Notes under the pieces: model-generated
The model's input: only the letters and a program-made list of their open reading frames with translations
Told to the model about the DNA's origin: nothing
The model's database searches: none
Program-made: the position numbers and the translations under genes
Origin: CAVPKN01 sp964588495
Lineage (GTDB): Bacteria > Chlamydiota > Chlamydiia > Chlamydiales > JAAKFR01
Assembly (NCBI GenBank): GCA_964588495.1
Contig: CAZPPS010000003.1
Span: 67,371 to 131,370 of the forward strand
Reading direction: 5' to 3'
Length of the DNA stretch: 64,000 nt
Shown here: positions 1 through 7,022 of the stretch, one piece after another
Layout: the number at the start of each line of letters is the position of its first letter
How positions within the stretch are numbered: position 1 is the first letter of the stretch

Positions 1-1469
1 ATGCAGACAGGATCACATGTGTCTACCATACACATATGGATAGCAGGCAATCCTTTCCAGCAAGTTGTAGCTTCTGCGCAGGCTGCGCACTTACCACAAT
101 CTGAGTTAACAGAAACAGTTACTTTGTTTGTCAAGCAACCTGGAACTTGTGAGCGGACAGTGACTGTGAAAGTCTGTGTCTCGCCTGGGCAAAACTCTGG
201 GATATTCCATACAGCTTTGTTACAGCAAACTTCAGCACCAGGAGCATTTACAATTGTTGTTCCTGGAGGAGCCACATCGTCAACACAGACGTTTCTCAAA
301 ACGAGATCGCCTGGGTTTGTAACTGTAATTGTGTAATCTACATTCTTACAGATATAGGCCCAATCGGGTCCTGTTTTTGTAACTTCAACACAAGGTTGAT
401 TAATGATTGTACTCCACTCTGCGCAGCACTTAGGGCCGCCGCAGTAGCTGACACATGCTGTGTTGGTAACGCAGCCACGTCCTGTAGCACACAAATCAAT
501 GCTAAGACGTCTAGACTGACCTGGGCACAAATCTCCTAACTGGAATGTCAAAGATTTCTGGCCGCTTGCATGTGTTAAACCTTCAGGAATATTGTCAGTC
601 ACAGTTACATCGTAAGCAGTTCCTGTTCCGGAATTGCAAACTTCGATGTTGTAAACTGCTGGGCAATATAAGCAAACGCACTCAGGTCCCCATTTCTTAA
701 TGCAAAGAACTGGCTGAACGCAATTTGTTACAGAGCAAAGTTGCGGGCAAGCGCAAATTGTAGCATTTGTTACGCAGCATCCTTCTTTCATAGGACGGAC
801 CCAAACACAAAGTCTTTGGCACTCGCCAGCTTTCATGTGTGGGAATTGCCACTTCAACGAACCACTCTCATCAGGCTTGACTGGTGGGTCGCTGCGGATG
901 AATTCAGAATCACAAGGCAATGTCTGTTTGACTGTAACTCCAGCACAATCTTGACGAGCTGTGATCAAAATCTGAATCGGATAAGGTGCGCCAACTGTTG
1001 CAAACTCAGGTGAGCTTTGTGACAGATCAACTACGCAGCAGTCATCTGCACGTGTTGTGCGCAAGTTTCTATAGCAACGGTCTGAAAAACCGTGGACATT
1101 GTCACCACAGCTTCCAGTTCCGCAACCAGATGCATTTCCGCCTGGAAATCCATTACCGCATGGAGCCGCTGAAGGATCGCATGGGAAGTATGGGTTTGTA
1201 GGACGGGCCATTGGAGCTGCAGGAGAAACTGCAGCAACTGGTAAACCCCGAGGGGCAGTATCGCACATAGGCGACGGTTGGCAAGGAACACAAGATGTTG
1301 CCGGACATACACTAACCGGGCAAGGTGCGACGTCGCACGCAGGCGCACAGGTCGGCGGACATTGCACACCGCAGGGCGAGCGGTCACAGCAGTTGCGGTT
1401 GCAGCTTGCCATACAAAACATGCTCATTAAAAAGAGCGCTGCAAATACAGTTCGTAAAGGTCGGATCAT
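1..1469 (-). CDS. omcB: 60-kDa cysteine-rich outer membrane protein OmcB, 3' end outside window
   Basis: Structural protein of the disulfide-crosslinked chlamydial outer membrane complex. The reading frame runs on the minus strand from ATG at 1469 (AGGAG ribosome site a few bases upstream) off the left edge, giving 489 codons. It starts with a signal peptide ending in MASC followed by a cysteine/proline-rich stretch (about residues 20-80). Several immunoglobulin-like DUF11-type repeats follow, each with paired cysteines and phrases such as YNIEVCNSGTGTAYDVTV and TDNIPEGLTH, the hallmark of OmcB. Length and Cys density fit the family (about 550 residues), so only the C-terminus is missing. Its N-terminus shares the ASCNR.CCD pattern with the two small lipoproteins upstream. 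Plus-strand open frames here are shadows. Family assignment is near certain; expression late in development is known for the family, not shown here. Confidence 0.95.
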   Translation of the reverse strand, partial: MIRPLRTVFAALFLMSMFCMASCNRNCCDRSPCGVQCPPTCAPACDVAPCPVSVCPATSCVPCQPSPMCDTAPRGLPVAAVSPAAPMARPTNPYFPCDPSAAPCGNGFPGGNASGCGTGSCGDNVHGFSDRCYRNLRTTRADDCCVVDLSQSSPEFATVGAPYPIQILITARQDCAGVTVKQTLPCDSEFIRSDPPVKPDESGSLKWQFPHMKAGECQRLCVWVRPMKEGCCVTNATICACPQLCSVTNCVQPVLCIKKWGPECVCLYCPAVYNIEVCNSGTGTAYDVTVTDNIPEGLTHASGQKSLTFQLGDLCPGQSRRLSIDLCATGRGCVTNTACVSYCGGPKCCAEWSTIINQPCVEVTKTGPDWAYICKNVDYTITVTNPGDLVLRNVCVDDVAPPGTTIVNAPGAEVCCNKAVWNIPEFCPGETQTFTVTVRSQVPGCLTNKVTVSVNSDCGKCAACAEATTCWKGLPAIHMCMVDTCDPVC

Positions 1470-1620
1470 AAGATCTCCTATAAATTATTAAAGAGTAACT
1501 TTTTCCCCACAACAGTGAGCCGGTAGAAATGTTCGTTGGGAGCTTCAAGGCTCCAAGTTAGCTTTGAACTCTGAACACTTGCATCTGAATTCCTAGCCAT
1601 CATCTACATTTTCCTTTTGC

Positions 1621-1655
1621 TATTCAGGCCTGAGGTAACCCTCAGGACCTGAATA
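1621..1655. repeat. Near-perfect hairpin between omcB and the OmcA-like gene
   Basis: Left arm 1621-1635 pairs with right arm 1640-1655 with one bulged base and a TAAC loop. It lies about 25 bases downstream of the stop of the minus-strand cysteine-rich lipoprotein. There is no T tract after it on either strand, so it is not a classical intrinsic terminator; it could attenuate read-through into omcB or stabilise the upstream mRNA end. Confidence 0.6.
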
Positions 1656-1681
1656 CATTTCTACCTTGGTTTATCTACACC

Positions 1682-2029
1682 TTATTGGCAACGTGGAGGA
1701 GCACATCTCGAAGTTGGGCACTTAGGTGCTGGTGCACACTGAGGCTGGCAGCAAGGTGTGTAAACTGGGCAACCAGGTGTGCAAGATGGAGCTGGTGAGC
1801 ATGGTCCACAGCTTGGAGCACAGCTTGGTCCGCATGGAGCTGGGTAGCAGCTCGGTGCGCAAGGTGTTGGGCAGCAGCTTGGTGCACAAGGTGTTGGGCA
1901 GCAGCTTGGTGCGCAATAGTTTTGGCCACATGGACCGCAACCTTGGTCGCAACATCTGTTGCAGCTAGCTAGGCTGAGCATGCTTACAGCAAACAAGCCT
2001 GCGAAAAATACTTTAAGTGATTGTTTCAT
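1682..2029 (-). CDS. OmcA-like small cysteine-rich lipoprotein, copy A
   Basis: Predicted small outer-membrane lipoprotein of 115 residues, analogous to the 9-kDa OmcA that partners OmcB. Residues 1-22 form a signal peptide ending in the lipobox LASC; the first mature residues are CNRCCDQGCGPCG. The rest is low complexity: tandem nine-residue units of the type CAPSCCPTP (about residues 38-65) and further Cys-Pro-Ser-rich sequence, with about 26 cysteines. ATG 2029 is preceded by AAGGAG. It sits upstream of omcB in the same orientation, as omcA and omcB are neighbours in Chlamydia. Signal peptide and 5' leader are almost identical to copy B, so the pair arose by duplication. Named by character and position rather than alignable sequence to OmcA. 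Confidence 0.8.
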   Translation of the reverse strand: MKQSLKVFFAGLFAVSMLSLASCNRCCDQGCGPCGQNYCAPSCCPTPCAPSCCPTPCAPSCYPAPCGPSCAPSCGPCSPAPSCTPGCPVYTPCCQPQCAPAPKCPTSRCAPPRCQ

Positions 2030-2190
2030 TTGAAACTCCTTAGTTGATTAGAGCGAGTTAATTGTTTCTTCTCCCAATCTATGGGCGGCGCATCTTTAGG
2101 ATGCAGATCATACGACTCTATTATCGAATGAAATAATTTAATCAGATCTTTTTTAGAACAATGACATTCCAAAATCGACTTCCTGCTAAA

Positions 2191-2448
2191 TTAGTAGCTA
2201 CCGCAGCAGCCTGATGGTGCACAGCTTGGAGCACAGCTTGGTCCGCATGGAGCTGGGCAGCAGCTTGGAGCACAAGGTGTTGGGCAGCAGCTTGGAGCGC
2301 AGCAGCTTGGAGCGCAGCAGCCTGAACCGTAAGAACCGTAGTTACCGCAAGGACCGCATCCTTGATCGCAGCATCTGTTGCAGCTAGCGAGGCTAAGCAT
2401 GCTTACAGCAAACAAAGCAGCGCAAAATACTTTAAATGATTGTTTCAT
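2191..2448 (-). CDS. OmcA-like small cysteine-rich lipoprotein, copy B
   Basis: Second cysteine-rich lipoprotein, 85 residues from ATG 2448 (AAGGAG upstream). A longer frame reaches 2532 but the conserved MKQS start, lipobox LASC and ribosome site match copy A. Mature sequence begins CNRCCDQGCGPC, then a short Gly-Ser-Tyr linker and units CAPSCC/CAPSCCPTP, ending in CCGSY. It is shorter than copy A by loss of repeat units and has a different C-terminus. The start codon lies inside a 14-bp palindrome (GTTTCATATGAAAC), shared in degenerate form by copy A. Probably exported, lipidated and disulfide-crosslinked in the envelope; function is inferred from family context. Confidence 0.8.
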   Translation of the reverse strand: MKQSFKVFCAALFAVSMLSLASCNRCCDQGCGPCGNYGSYGSGCCAPSCCAPSCCPTPCAPSCCPAPCGPSCAPSCAPSGCCGSY

Positions 2449-2540
2449 ATGAAACTCCTTAGTTTGATTAGAGACTTGATTATTGTTTTTTTGCCCAATT
2501 GATGGGCGCCCGCATCTTTTGATGCATATCATATGTCCCT

Positions 2541-2569
2541 ATTATCGAATGAAAATTTAATTTTATCAA
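2541..2569 (-). promoter_or_regulatory. Sigma-66/sigma-70-like promoter of lipoprotein copy B
   Basis: On the minus strand TTGATA (2569-2564) and GATAAT (2546-2541) are separated by 17 bases. The predicted leader is about 85 nt and holds a GCATC...GATGC hairpin, also present in front of copy A, where the -10 (2120-2125) is conserved but the -35 is weak. Called from consensus match and spacing only. Confidence 0.5.
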
Positions 2570-2813
2570 ACTTTTTTTAGAAAACCGTTGTTTCTAAATC
2601 GACTTCCTGCTTAATTCACAAGCCACTTTCACATATCAAATTCAGACACTTAAGCACAAATTTTCAGGCGTAAATGTTTTCGAAAAACAGGCCCAAAAAA
2701 AACGGGATTGCATTTCGTTTTTAAGTCAGTTACCTTAATGCCAAAAAAAATTGTCTTTGAGTTAACTCACAGGACAAATCATTCGCAATCCGTCACATAG
2801 TTAAGGGCACAAA

Positions 2814-4214
2814 ATGGATATTCTTCAGGTTCAAGGAAATGGAAAATTAGAAGGGACAGTCAAAGCATCAGGCGCAAAAAATGCCATGACAAAACTTCTT
2901 GTTGCCTCCCTTTTATCGAAGAAAAAATGTGTCTTTTACAACGTACCGAACATCGGGGATGTGGAAATTACAGTTACCCTCTGTGAGGAATTAGGCTCTA
3001 AAGTTGAATGGGATAGAGAAAATGGGATTTTAGAGATCACCACAAAAGAGCTGAAAACTTCTTACATATCTCAAAGATTTTCAGGAGCTAACCGCATTCC
3101 TATTTTGATGATCGGAGCCCTTCTGGGAAGAACCACAGACGATATTATCATCCCAACTGTCGGCGGGGATGCCATCGGCAAACGCTCTGTCGATTTTCAC
3201 GTTACCGCCCTAACGCGCTTAGGAGCTTCTGTCGAATATCGGGAAATGAAAAAAGAGGGCGCCTATTGGGCACACGCTCATAACGGGCTTATAGGCAATC
3301 TCATCGAGCTTCCATTTCCTTCTGTTGGCGCTACTGAAAACTCGATTTTGGCAAGCGTGCGTGCAAAAGGGCACACTGTTATCAAAAATGCAGCGATTGA
3401 GCCTGAAATTGTCGAGCTCATCTTATTTTTGCAAAAAATGGGAAGCATTATCTACATCGACGTGGACCGTACGATTCGCATTGAAGGAACAGAAAACTTT
3501 CAGGAAGTGGAACACACGGTTCTTTCTGACCGCATTGAAGCGGCCTCTTATGGCGTTGCTGCCATTGCGACAAAAGGGCGTGTGTTAGTGGAAGGCGCTC
3601 AGCATCAACACATGATTACATTCCTCAACAAAATTCGGGAACTTGGCGGCGGAATTTCAATCACAAACACAGGAGTCGAGTTCTACTATGATGGCCCTTT
3701 AAAAGGGGGATCTCATATTGAAACAGATGTCCACCCAGGCTTCATGACTGATTGGCAACAACCTTATGCAGTGTTGCTTACACAATGTAAAGGAACCTCT
3801 GTCATCCATGAAACGGTCTATGAAAACAGATTCGGCTACACGAAAACTTTGAAAGAAATGGGCGCTGATATCGAGCTCTTTAAGCACTGCTTAGGAAGCA
3901 AATGCTGCCGTTTTGCCGGACAAAATTATCATCATAGTATCGTCGTGAAAGGAGAGACTCCCCTTAAAGGTAAAGAGATCACAATCCCCGATCTAAGAGC
4001 AGGCTTTGCTTATGTGATGGCAGCCTTGATCGCAACAGGAGAAAGCACCATCAACGGGATGCAATTCTTGGACCGTGGCTACCAAAACCTCGTTCCTAAC
4101 TTACAGGCTCTCGGCGCCAAAATCCAGCGTGTCCAGACCAAGCCCGATACAAGCCCGATTAGCCCCATCTTGCCTCCCCAAAAAGTCGAGAAAAAGCAGA
4201 AAGTGACAGCTTAA
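2814..4214 (+). CDS. murA: UDP-N-acetylglucosamine 1-carboxyvinyltransferase MurA (Asp-for-Cys variant)
   Basis: Transfers enolpyruvate from PEP to UDP-GlcNAc, first committed step of peptidoglycan precursor synthesis in the cytosol. 466 residues, EPSP-synthase fold; the substrate motif KASGAKNA is at 18-24. The active-site loop reads VGGDAIGKRSVDFH, so residue 119 is Asp where most bacteria have the catalytic Cys (Cys115 in E. coli). This substitution is known from Chlamydia and makes the enzyme insensitive to fosfomycin. A Lys/Pro-rich tail of about 30 residues extends beyond the usual end. The gene has about 365 bp of upstream non-coding DNA. In Chlamydia murA neighbours argS; here three genes lie between them. 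Confidence 0.95.
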   Translation: MDILQVQGNGKLEGTVKASGAKNAMTKLLVASLLSKKKCVFYNVPNIGDVEITVTLCEELGSKVEWDRENGILEITTKELKTSYISQRFSGANRIPILMIGALLGRTTDDIIIPTVGGDAIGKRSVDFHVTALTRLGASVEYREMKKEGAYWAHAHNGLIGNLIELPFPSVGATENSILASVRAKGHTVIKNAAIEPEIVELILFLQKMGSIIYIDVDRTIRIEGTENFQEVEHTVLSDRIEAASYGVAAIATKGRVLVEGAQHQHMITFLNKIRELGGGISITNTGVEFYYDGPLKGGSHIETDVHPGFMTDWQQPYAVLLTQCKGTSVIHETVYENRFGYTKTLKEMGADIELFKHCLGSKCCRFAGQNYHHSIVVKGETPLKGKEITIPDLRAGFAYVMAALIATGESTINGMQFLDRGYQNLVPNLQALGAKIQRVQTKPDTSPISPILPPQKVEKKQKVTA

Positions 4215-4331
4215 ACATTCGTGAAAGAGCCCGCACCCGAACCCGGGCCCGATTTAAGCAAAGACAAATAATTTATTTATATACATTAGTTTGTGATCTA
4301 CGTCCTTTTTAATTTCTTAATATGTTAATAT

Positions 4332-4366
4332 TATCCTGCTTATCTTGCGGCAAGATAAGCAGGATA
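4332..4366. repeat. 35-bp perfect palindrome
   Basis: TATCCTGCTTATCTTGC (4332-4348), one central G, then its exact reverse complement (4350-4366). It ends 25 bases before the start codon of the next gene and 118 bases after murA. No T tract follows, so it looks more like an operator or a transcript hairpin than an intrinsic terminator. Confidence 0.7.
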
Positions 4367-4391
4367 GGCTTTGCAACATTTTGGAGGGTCA

Positions 4392-5468
4392 ATGACATCT
4401 ACAATTTCATCTTGTCCAGGACCGTGTTTCAATAAAATTATTGATTCTAAATGGACAGATGCGGCTCTCATCACATCTTCTATGGCTCTGCTGATTATCG
4501 GTTTTGCGGCCACGGCAGGCGCTTTTAACTTTATGGGCACGACCAACGCTGCCTATCTCTCCTACGGATGCTATGCGGGCGCAGGAGCCGGCTTTATTGC
4601 GGAAATTGTCAAACTGGTTCTCACGGTTTATCAAAGTCCTCCCGCACCTAAAGAGCTGACTAAGACGCTAGTTACCATTGAGACATCTGAGGCTCTAAAT
4701 TCCTATGCTGAAAAGCTCGAACAATTTATTAAGACGGGCTATACAGACTATTTAGAACACTATGGCTTTTATCATGAGCTTGCTTGCTGCACAGAAGCTG
4801 TGGTGAAAAGCGGGGATTCTAATTTGATGGACGAATGGAAATTCTTCCTGAATTTAATCAATGGAAAGGAGTTGAAACGGAAAGATGGCCTCATTAACCA
4901 CATCGATTGTACCATCGAATATGATAGACTTGAGGGCAAAAAACCCAGTTTCAAGTTTGAAAAGTTAACCAACGGAAAGCCCACATTTGAAGACGATTTA
5001 ATAGCGCTCAATCAAATGCTAAGAGATGCTTTTTCCAAGTCGTGGCCATTGGAAGACCAAGCTGGAATAAGCCAACTCCGCACCGGTTTTTATGAAAGTC
5101 AAAGACACTGTTATGTCATTAGAAATGAAACTAATCAAGCCATTTTAGCAGTGATTTTCTGGGATGAGCGTTGTAATCTTAAGGAAGAGAAGATGTTTCT
5201 ATTTGTTCATACGCTGGGCCGCCTTCCTCAAGCGGTTAAGCTGGGATTGACTGAAGAGTTTGATAAGCACTTGCGCCCTATTTTACAATTAAAGTGGTAC
5301 AGCCATGCCATGTGCTGTGTCCGAAAAGAAAACTTACCTGCACAATACATCTATAAAAAGCTTGGGTTTATAAAAAATGGCAGGGCCAATCAAACTGAAT
5401 TCGAAATGATTTTAAAAAACACACATAGTGAAAAAAAGGGCTCCCCTATTTCATCTGGAATTTTATGA
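4392..5468 (+). CDS. Inc-like bilobed hydrophobic protein with C-terminal GNAT-like domain
   Basis: Not recognised as a named protein. 358 residues from ATG 4392, chosen because GGAGGG lies just upstream; an in-frame ATG at 4371 has none. Residues about 25-45 and 52-72 form two close hydrophobic segments separated by a short turn, the bilobed pattern of chlamydial inclusion-membrane (Inc) proteins. A charged middle part (75-200) follows. The last 130 residues look like a GNAT N-acetyltransferase: a substrate-side helix ending near SWPLEDQ, strand pair HCYVIRN.../ILAVIFWDE, and the diagnostic ENLPAQYIYKKLGF near the end. The acetyl-CoA loop is degenerate. If it is an Inc protein, the enzymatic part would face host cytosol. 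It may be cotranscribed with the downstream EpmB-like gene (23-base gap). Topology and activity are inference. Confidence 0.7.
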   Translation: MTSTISSCPGPCFNKIIDSKWTDAALITSSMALLIIGFAATAGAFNFMGTTNAAYLSYGCYAGAGAGFIAEIVKLVLTVYQSPPAPKELTKTLVTIETSEALNSYAEKLEQFIKTGYTDYLEHYGFYHELACCTEAVVKSGDSNLMDEWKFFLNLINGKELKRKDGLINHIDCTIEYDRLEGKKPSFKFEKLTNGKPTFEDDLIALNQMLRDAFSKSWPLEDQAGISQLRTGFYESQRHCYVIRNETNQAILAVIFWDERCNLKEEKMFLFVHTLGRLPQAVKLGLTEEFDKHLRPILQLKWYSHAMCCVRKENLPAQYIYKKLGFIKNGRANQTEFEMILKNTHSEKKGSPISSGIL

Positions 5469-5491
5469 CGTAAGAAGACAAACTATTTGCC

Positions 5492-6460
5492 ATGTCTGTC
5501 CCCGTTTGGAAAAAAATACTGAAAGAAAATTTTACTTCTTTGAAGGAATTAGCAGCTTTTCTTGAACTAGATGAGGCCCAAGAGAAGGAGCTAATTCAAA
5601 ATAAGCATTTCCCTTTATTGCTACCCAGACGGCTCGCTGCTAAAATCCAAAAACAGACACTGGCAGATCCGATACTCCGCCAATTTGTCCCCTTAAGGGC
5701 TGAGCTTGAAAGGAATGAGGGTTTTGCTAAAGATCCGGTAGGAGATGATAAAGCTGCGTGCACAGCCAAATATCTGAAAAAATATGAAGGACGGGCTCTC
5801 CTTTTGCTGACACAGGCCTGTGCCATGCATTGCAGATTTTGCTTCCGCCAAAATTACCCTTATGCCCCCCTGCAATCAGGCTTTGAAGAGGAGCTGCAGT
5901 TAATCCGTGAAGACGCAACTCTAAAAGAAATCATTTTAAGTGGCGGTGATCCTTTATCCTTAAATAATAGCCAGTTAAACGCGCTTTTTGTTCAGCTCTC
6001 TTCTATTGAGCACATCAAGCGGATCCGCTTTCATACCCGCTTTCCCATCGGCATCCCTGAAAGAATCGACACAGAATTTCTAGAAATCCTTGCTAGATAT
6101 CCTAAACAGATTTGGTTCATCATCCATTGCAATCATCCCAAAGAACTTGATGAGGATGTGCTCTTAAGCCTAAAAAACATTCAAAAGCTCGGCATCCCTG
6201 TCTTAAACCAGCATGTTCTCCTCAAAGGGGTGAACGACTCTCTGGAAACGCTCCAAGCTTTATACGAAAAGCTCTCCGATAACGGCATTTTCCCCTACTA
6301 TCTCCATCAACTTGACCGTGTGGAGGGAGCTGCCCACTTTGAAGTTCCCCCTATCGAGGGCAAACAACTCATTGAAGAACTCATTAAACGCCTCTCTGGC
6401 TACGCAATTCCCAAATATGTTCAGGAAATAGCGGGCCAACCGTCCAAGACACTCCTTTAA
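5492..6460 (+). CDS. epmB: EF-P lysine 2,3-aminomutase (EpmB/KamA family)
   Basis: Radical SAM, PLP-dependent aminomutase. In the EpmB group it converts lysine to (R)-beta-lysine that EpmA then attaches to elongation factor P. 322 residues fits EpmB (about 340) rather than the longer catabolic KamA (about 415). The [4Fe-4S] motif CAMHCRFCFRQ is at about 110-120, followed by the family phrase EIILSGGDPLSL. The C-terminus retains the HQLDRVEGAAHF segment that precedes the PLP lysine region of the family. It starts 23 bases after the Inc-like gene and probably shares its transcript. EpmA and efp are not in this window. Confidence 0.85.
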   Translation: MSVPVWKKILKENFTSLKELAAFLELDEAQEKELIQNKHFPLLLPRRLAAKIQKQTLADPILRQFVPLRAELERNEGFAKDPVGDDKAACTAKYLKKYEGRALLLLTQACAMHCRFCFRQNYPYAPLQSGFEEELQLIREDATLKEIILSGGDPLSLNNSQLNALFVQLSSIEHIKRIRFHTRFPIGIPERIDTEFLEILARYPKQIWFIIHCNHPKELDEDVLLSLKNIQKLGIPVLNQHVLLKGVNDSLETLQALYEKLSDNGIFPYYLHQLDRVEGAAHFEVPPIEGKQLIEELIKRLSGYAIPKYVQEIAGQPSKTLL

Positions 6461-6484
6461 GTCATTATAAATTAAACAATTAAA

Positions 6485-6514
6485 TTGATAATATACTAAA
6501 TTATTTGTTATAAT
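6485..6514 (+). promoter_or_regulatory. Promoter of the 6546 gene
   Basis: TTGATA (6485-6490) and perfect TATAAT (6509-6514) with an 18-base AT-rich spacer, about 30 bases before the start codon. Ribosome site AAAAGGGG precedes ATG 6546. Confidence 0.65.
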
Positions 6515-6545
6515 TGTTTGGTAAAATTAAAAAAGGGGCCTAATA

Positions 6546-7019
6546 ATGACTTTCTTTATAGATAATAACAATTTTAACGCATCCAATGTCTTATACACAC
6601 TCAAAAAATCTGTAGAGGCAGGTGTCCAAGCCAGCACGCTCGTAAAAGGGCTAGCAAGCCACGTCGTCGCCGACAATCTGAATAAGCTGGAAGGGGAACT
6701 TAAACGCCTAGGAGGCGTGGTTTCCCTAGGCCACTGTTGTTTAGGGATACAAAGCATTATCGCAGAAGCCAAAGCTGTGAGACGGCAGAAGGAGCTCCTT
6801 GAATCCGCAGAATCTTTAATCGAAGAAGGGGAGCTACTCAGGGCGTTTAATCTTCTCACTTCCATTAAGCAGGAGGAAACGCTTCCCCGTTATCTTGACA
6901 GCGAGATGCTCAAACTTTGGGTGGAGCTTGCCCGTCATCTGGACAGCATGGGGGAAAAAGACATTGCAAGAAACATTGTAGATGACGCCAATAACACCTG
7001 GATTCGGCGTTGGGGTTGA
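6546..7019 (+). CDS. Conserved-looking hypothetical protein, helical
   Basis: Unrecognised 157-residue protein with its own strong promoter and a good ribosome site. No signal peptide or membrane segment. Residues 1-45 are Asn/Val/Ala-rich; 75-155 are strongly amphipathic-helical, with charged heptads (KAVRRQKELLESAESLIEEGELLRAFNLL is the core) resembling a TPR or helical-hairpin repeat. It ends 3 bases before the stop of the convergent argS gene, so the two 3' ends nearly touch. Soluble cytosolic or type III-secreted protein are both possible. Confidence 0.7.
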   Translation: MTFFIDNNNFNASNVLYTLKKSVEAGVQASTLVKGLASHVVADNLNKLEGELKRLGGVVSLGHCCLGIQSIIAEAKAVRRQKELLESAESLIEEGELLRAFNLLTSIKQEETLPRYLDSEMLKLWVELARHLDSMGEKDIARNIVDDANNTWIRRWG

Positions 7020-7022
7020 CAT

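Noticed and set aside
1..1491. Several plus-strand open frames over the left end
   Set aside because: They mirror the minus-strand omcB frame, which has the signal peptide, ribosome site and family motifs.
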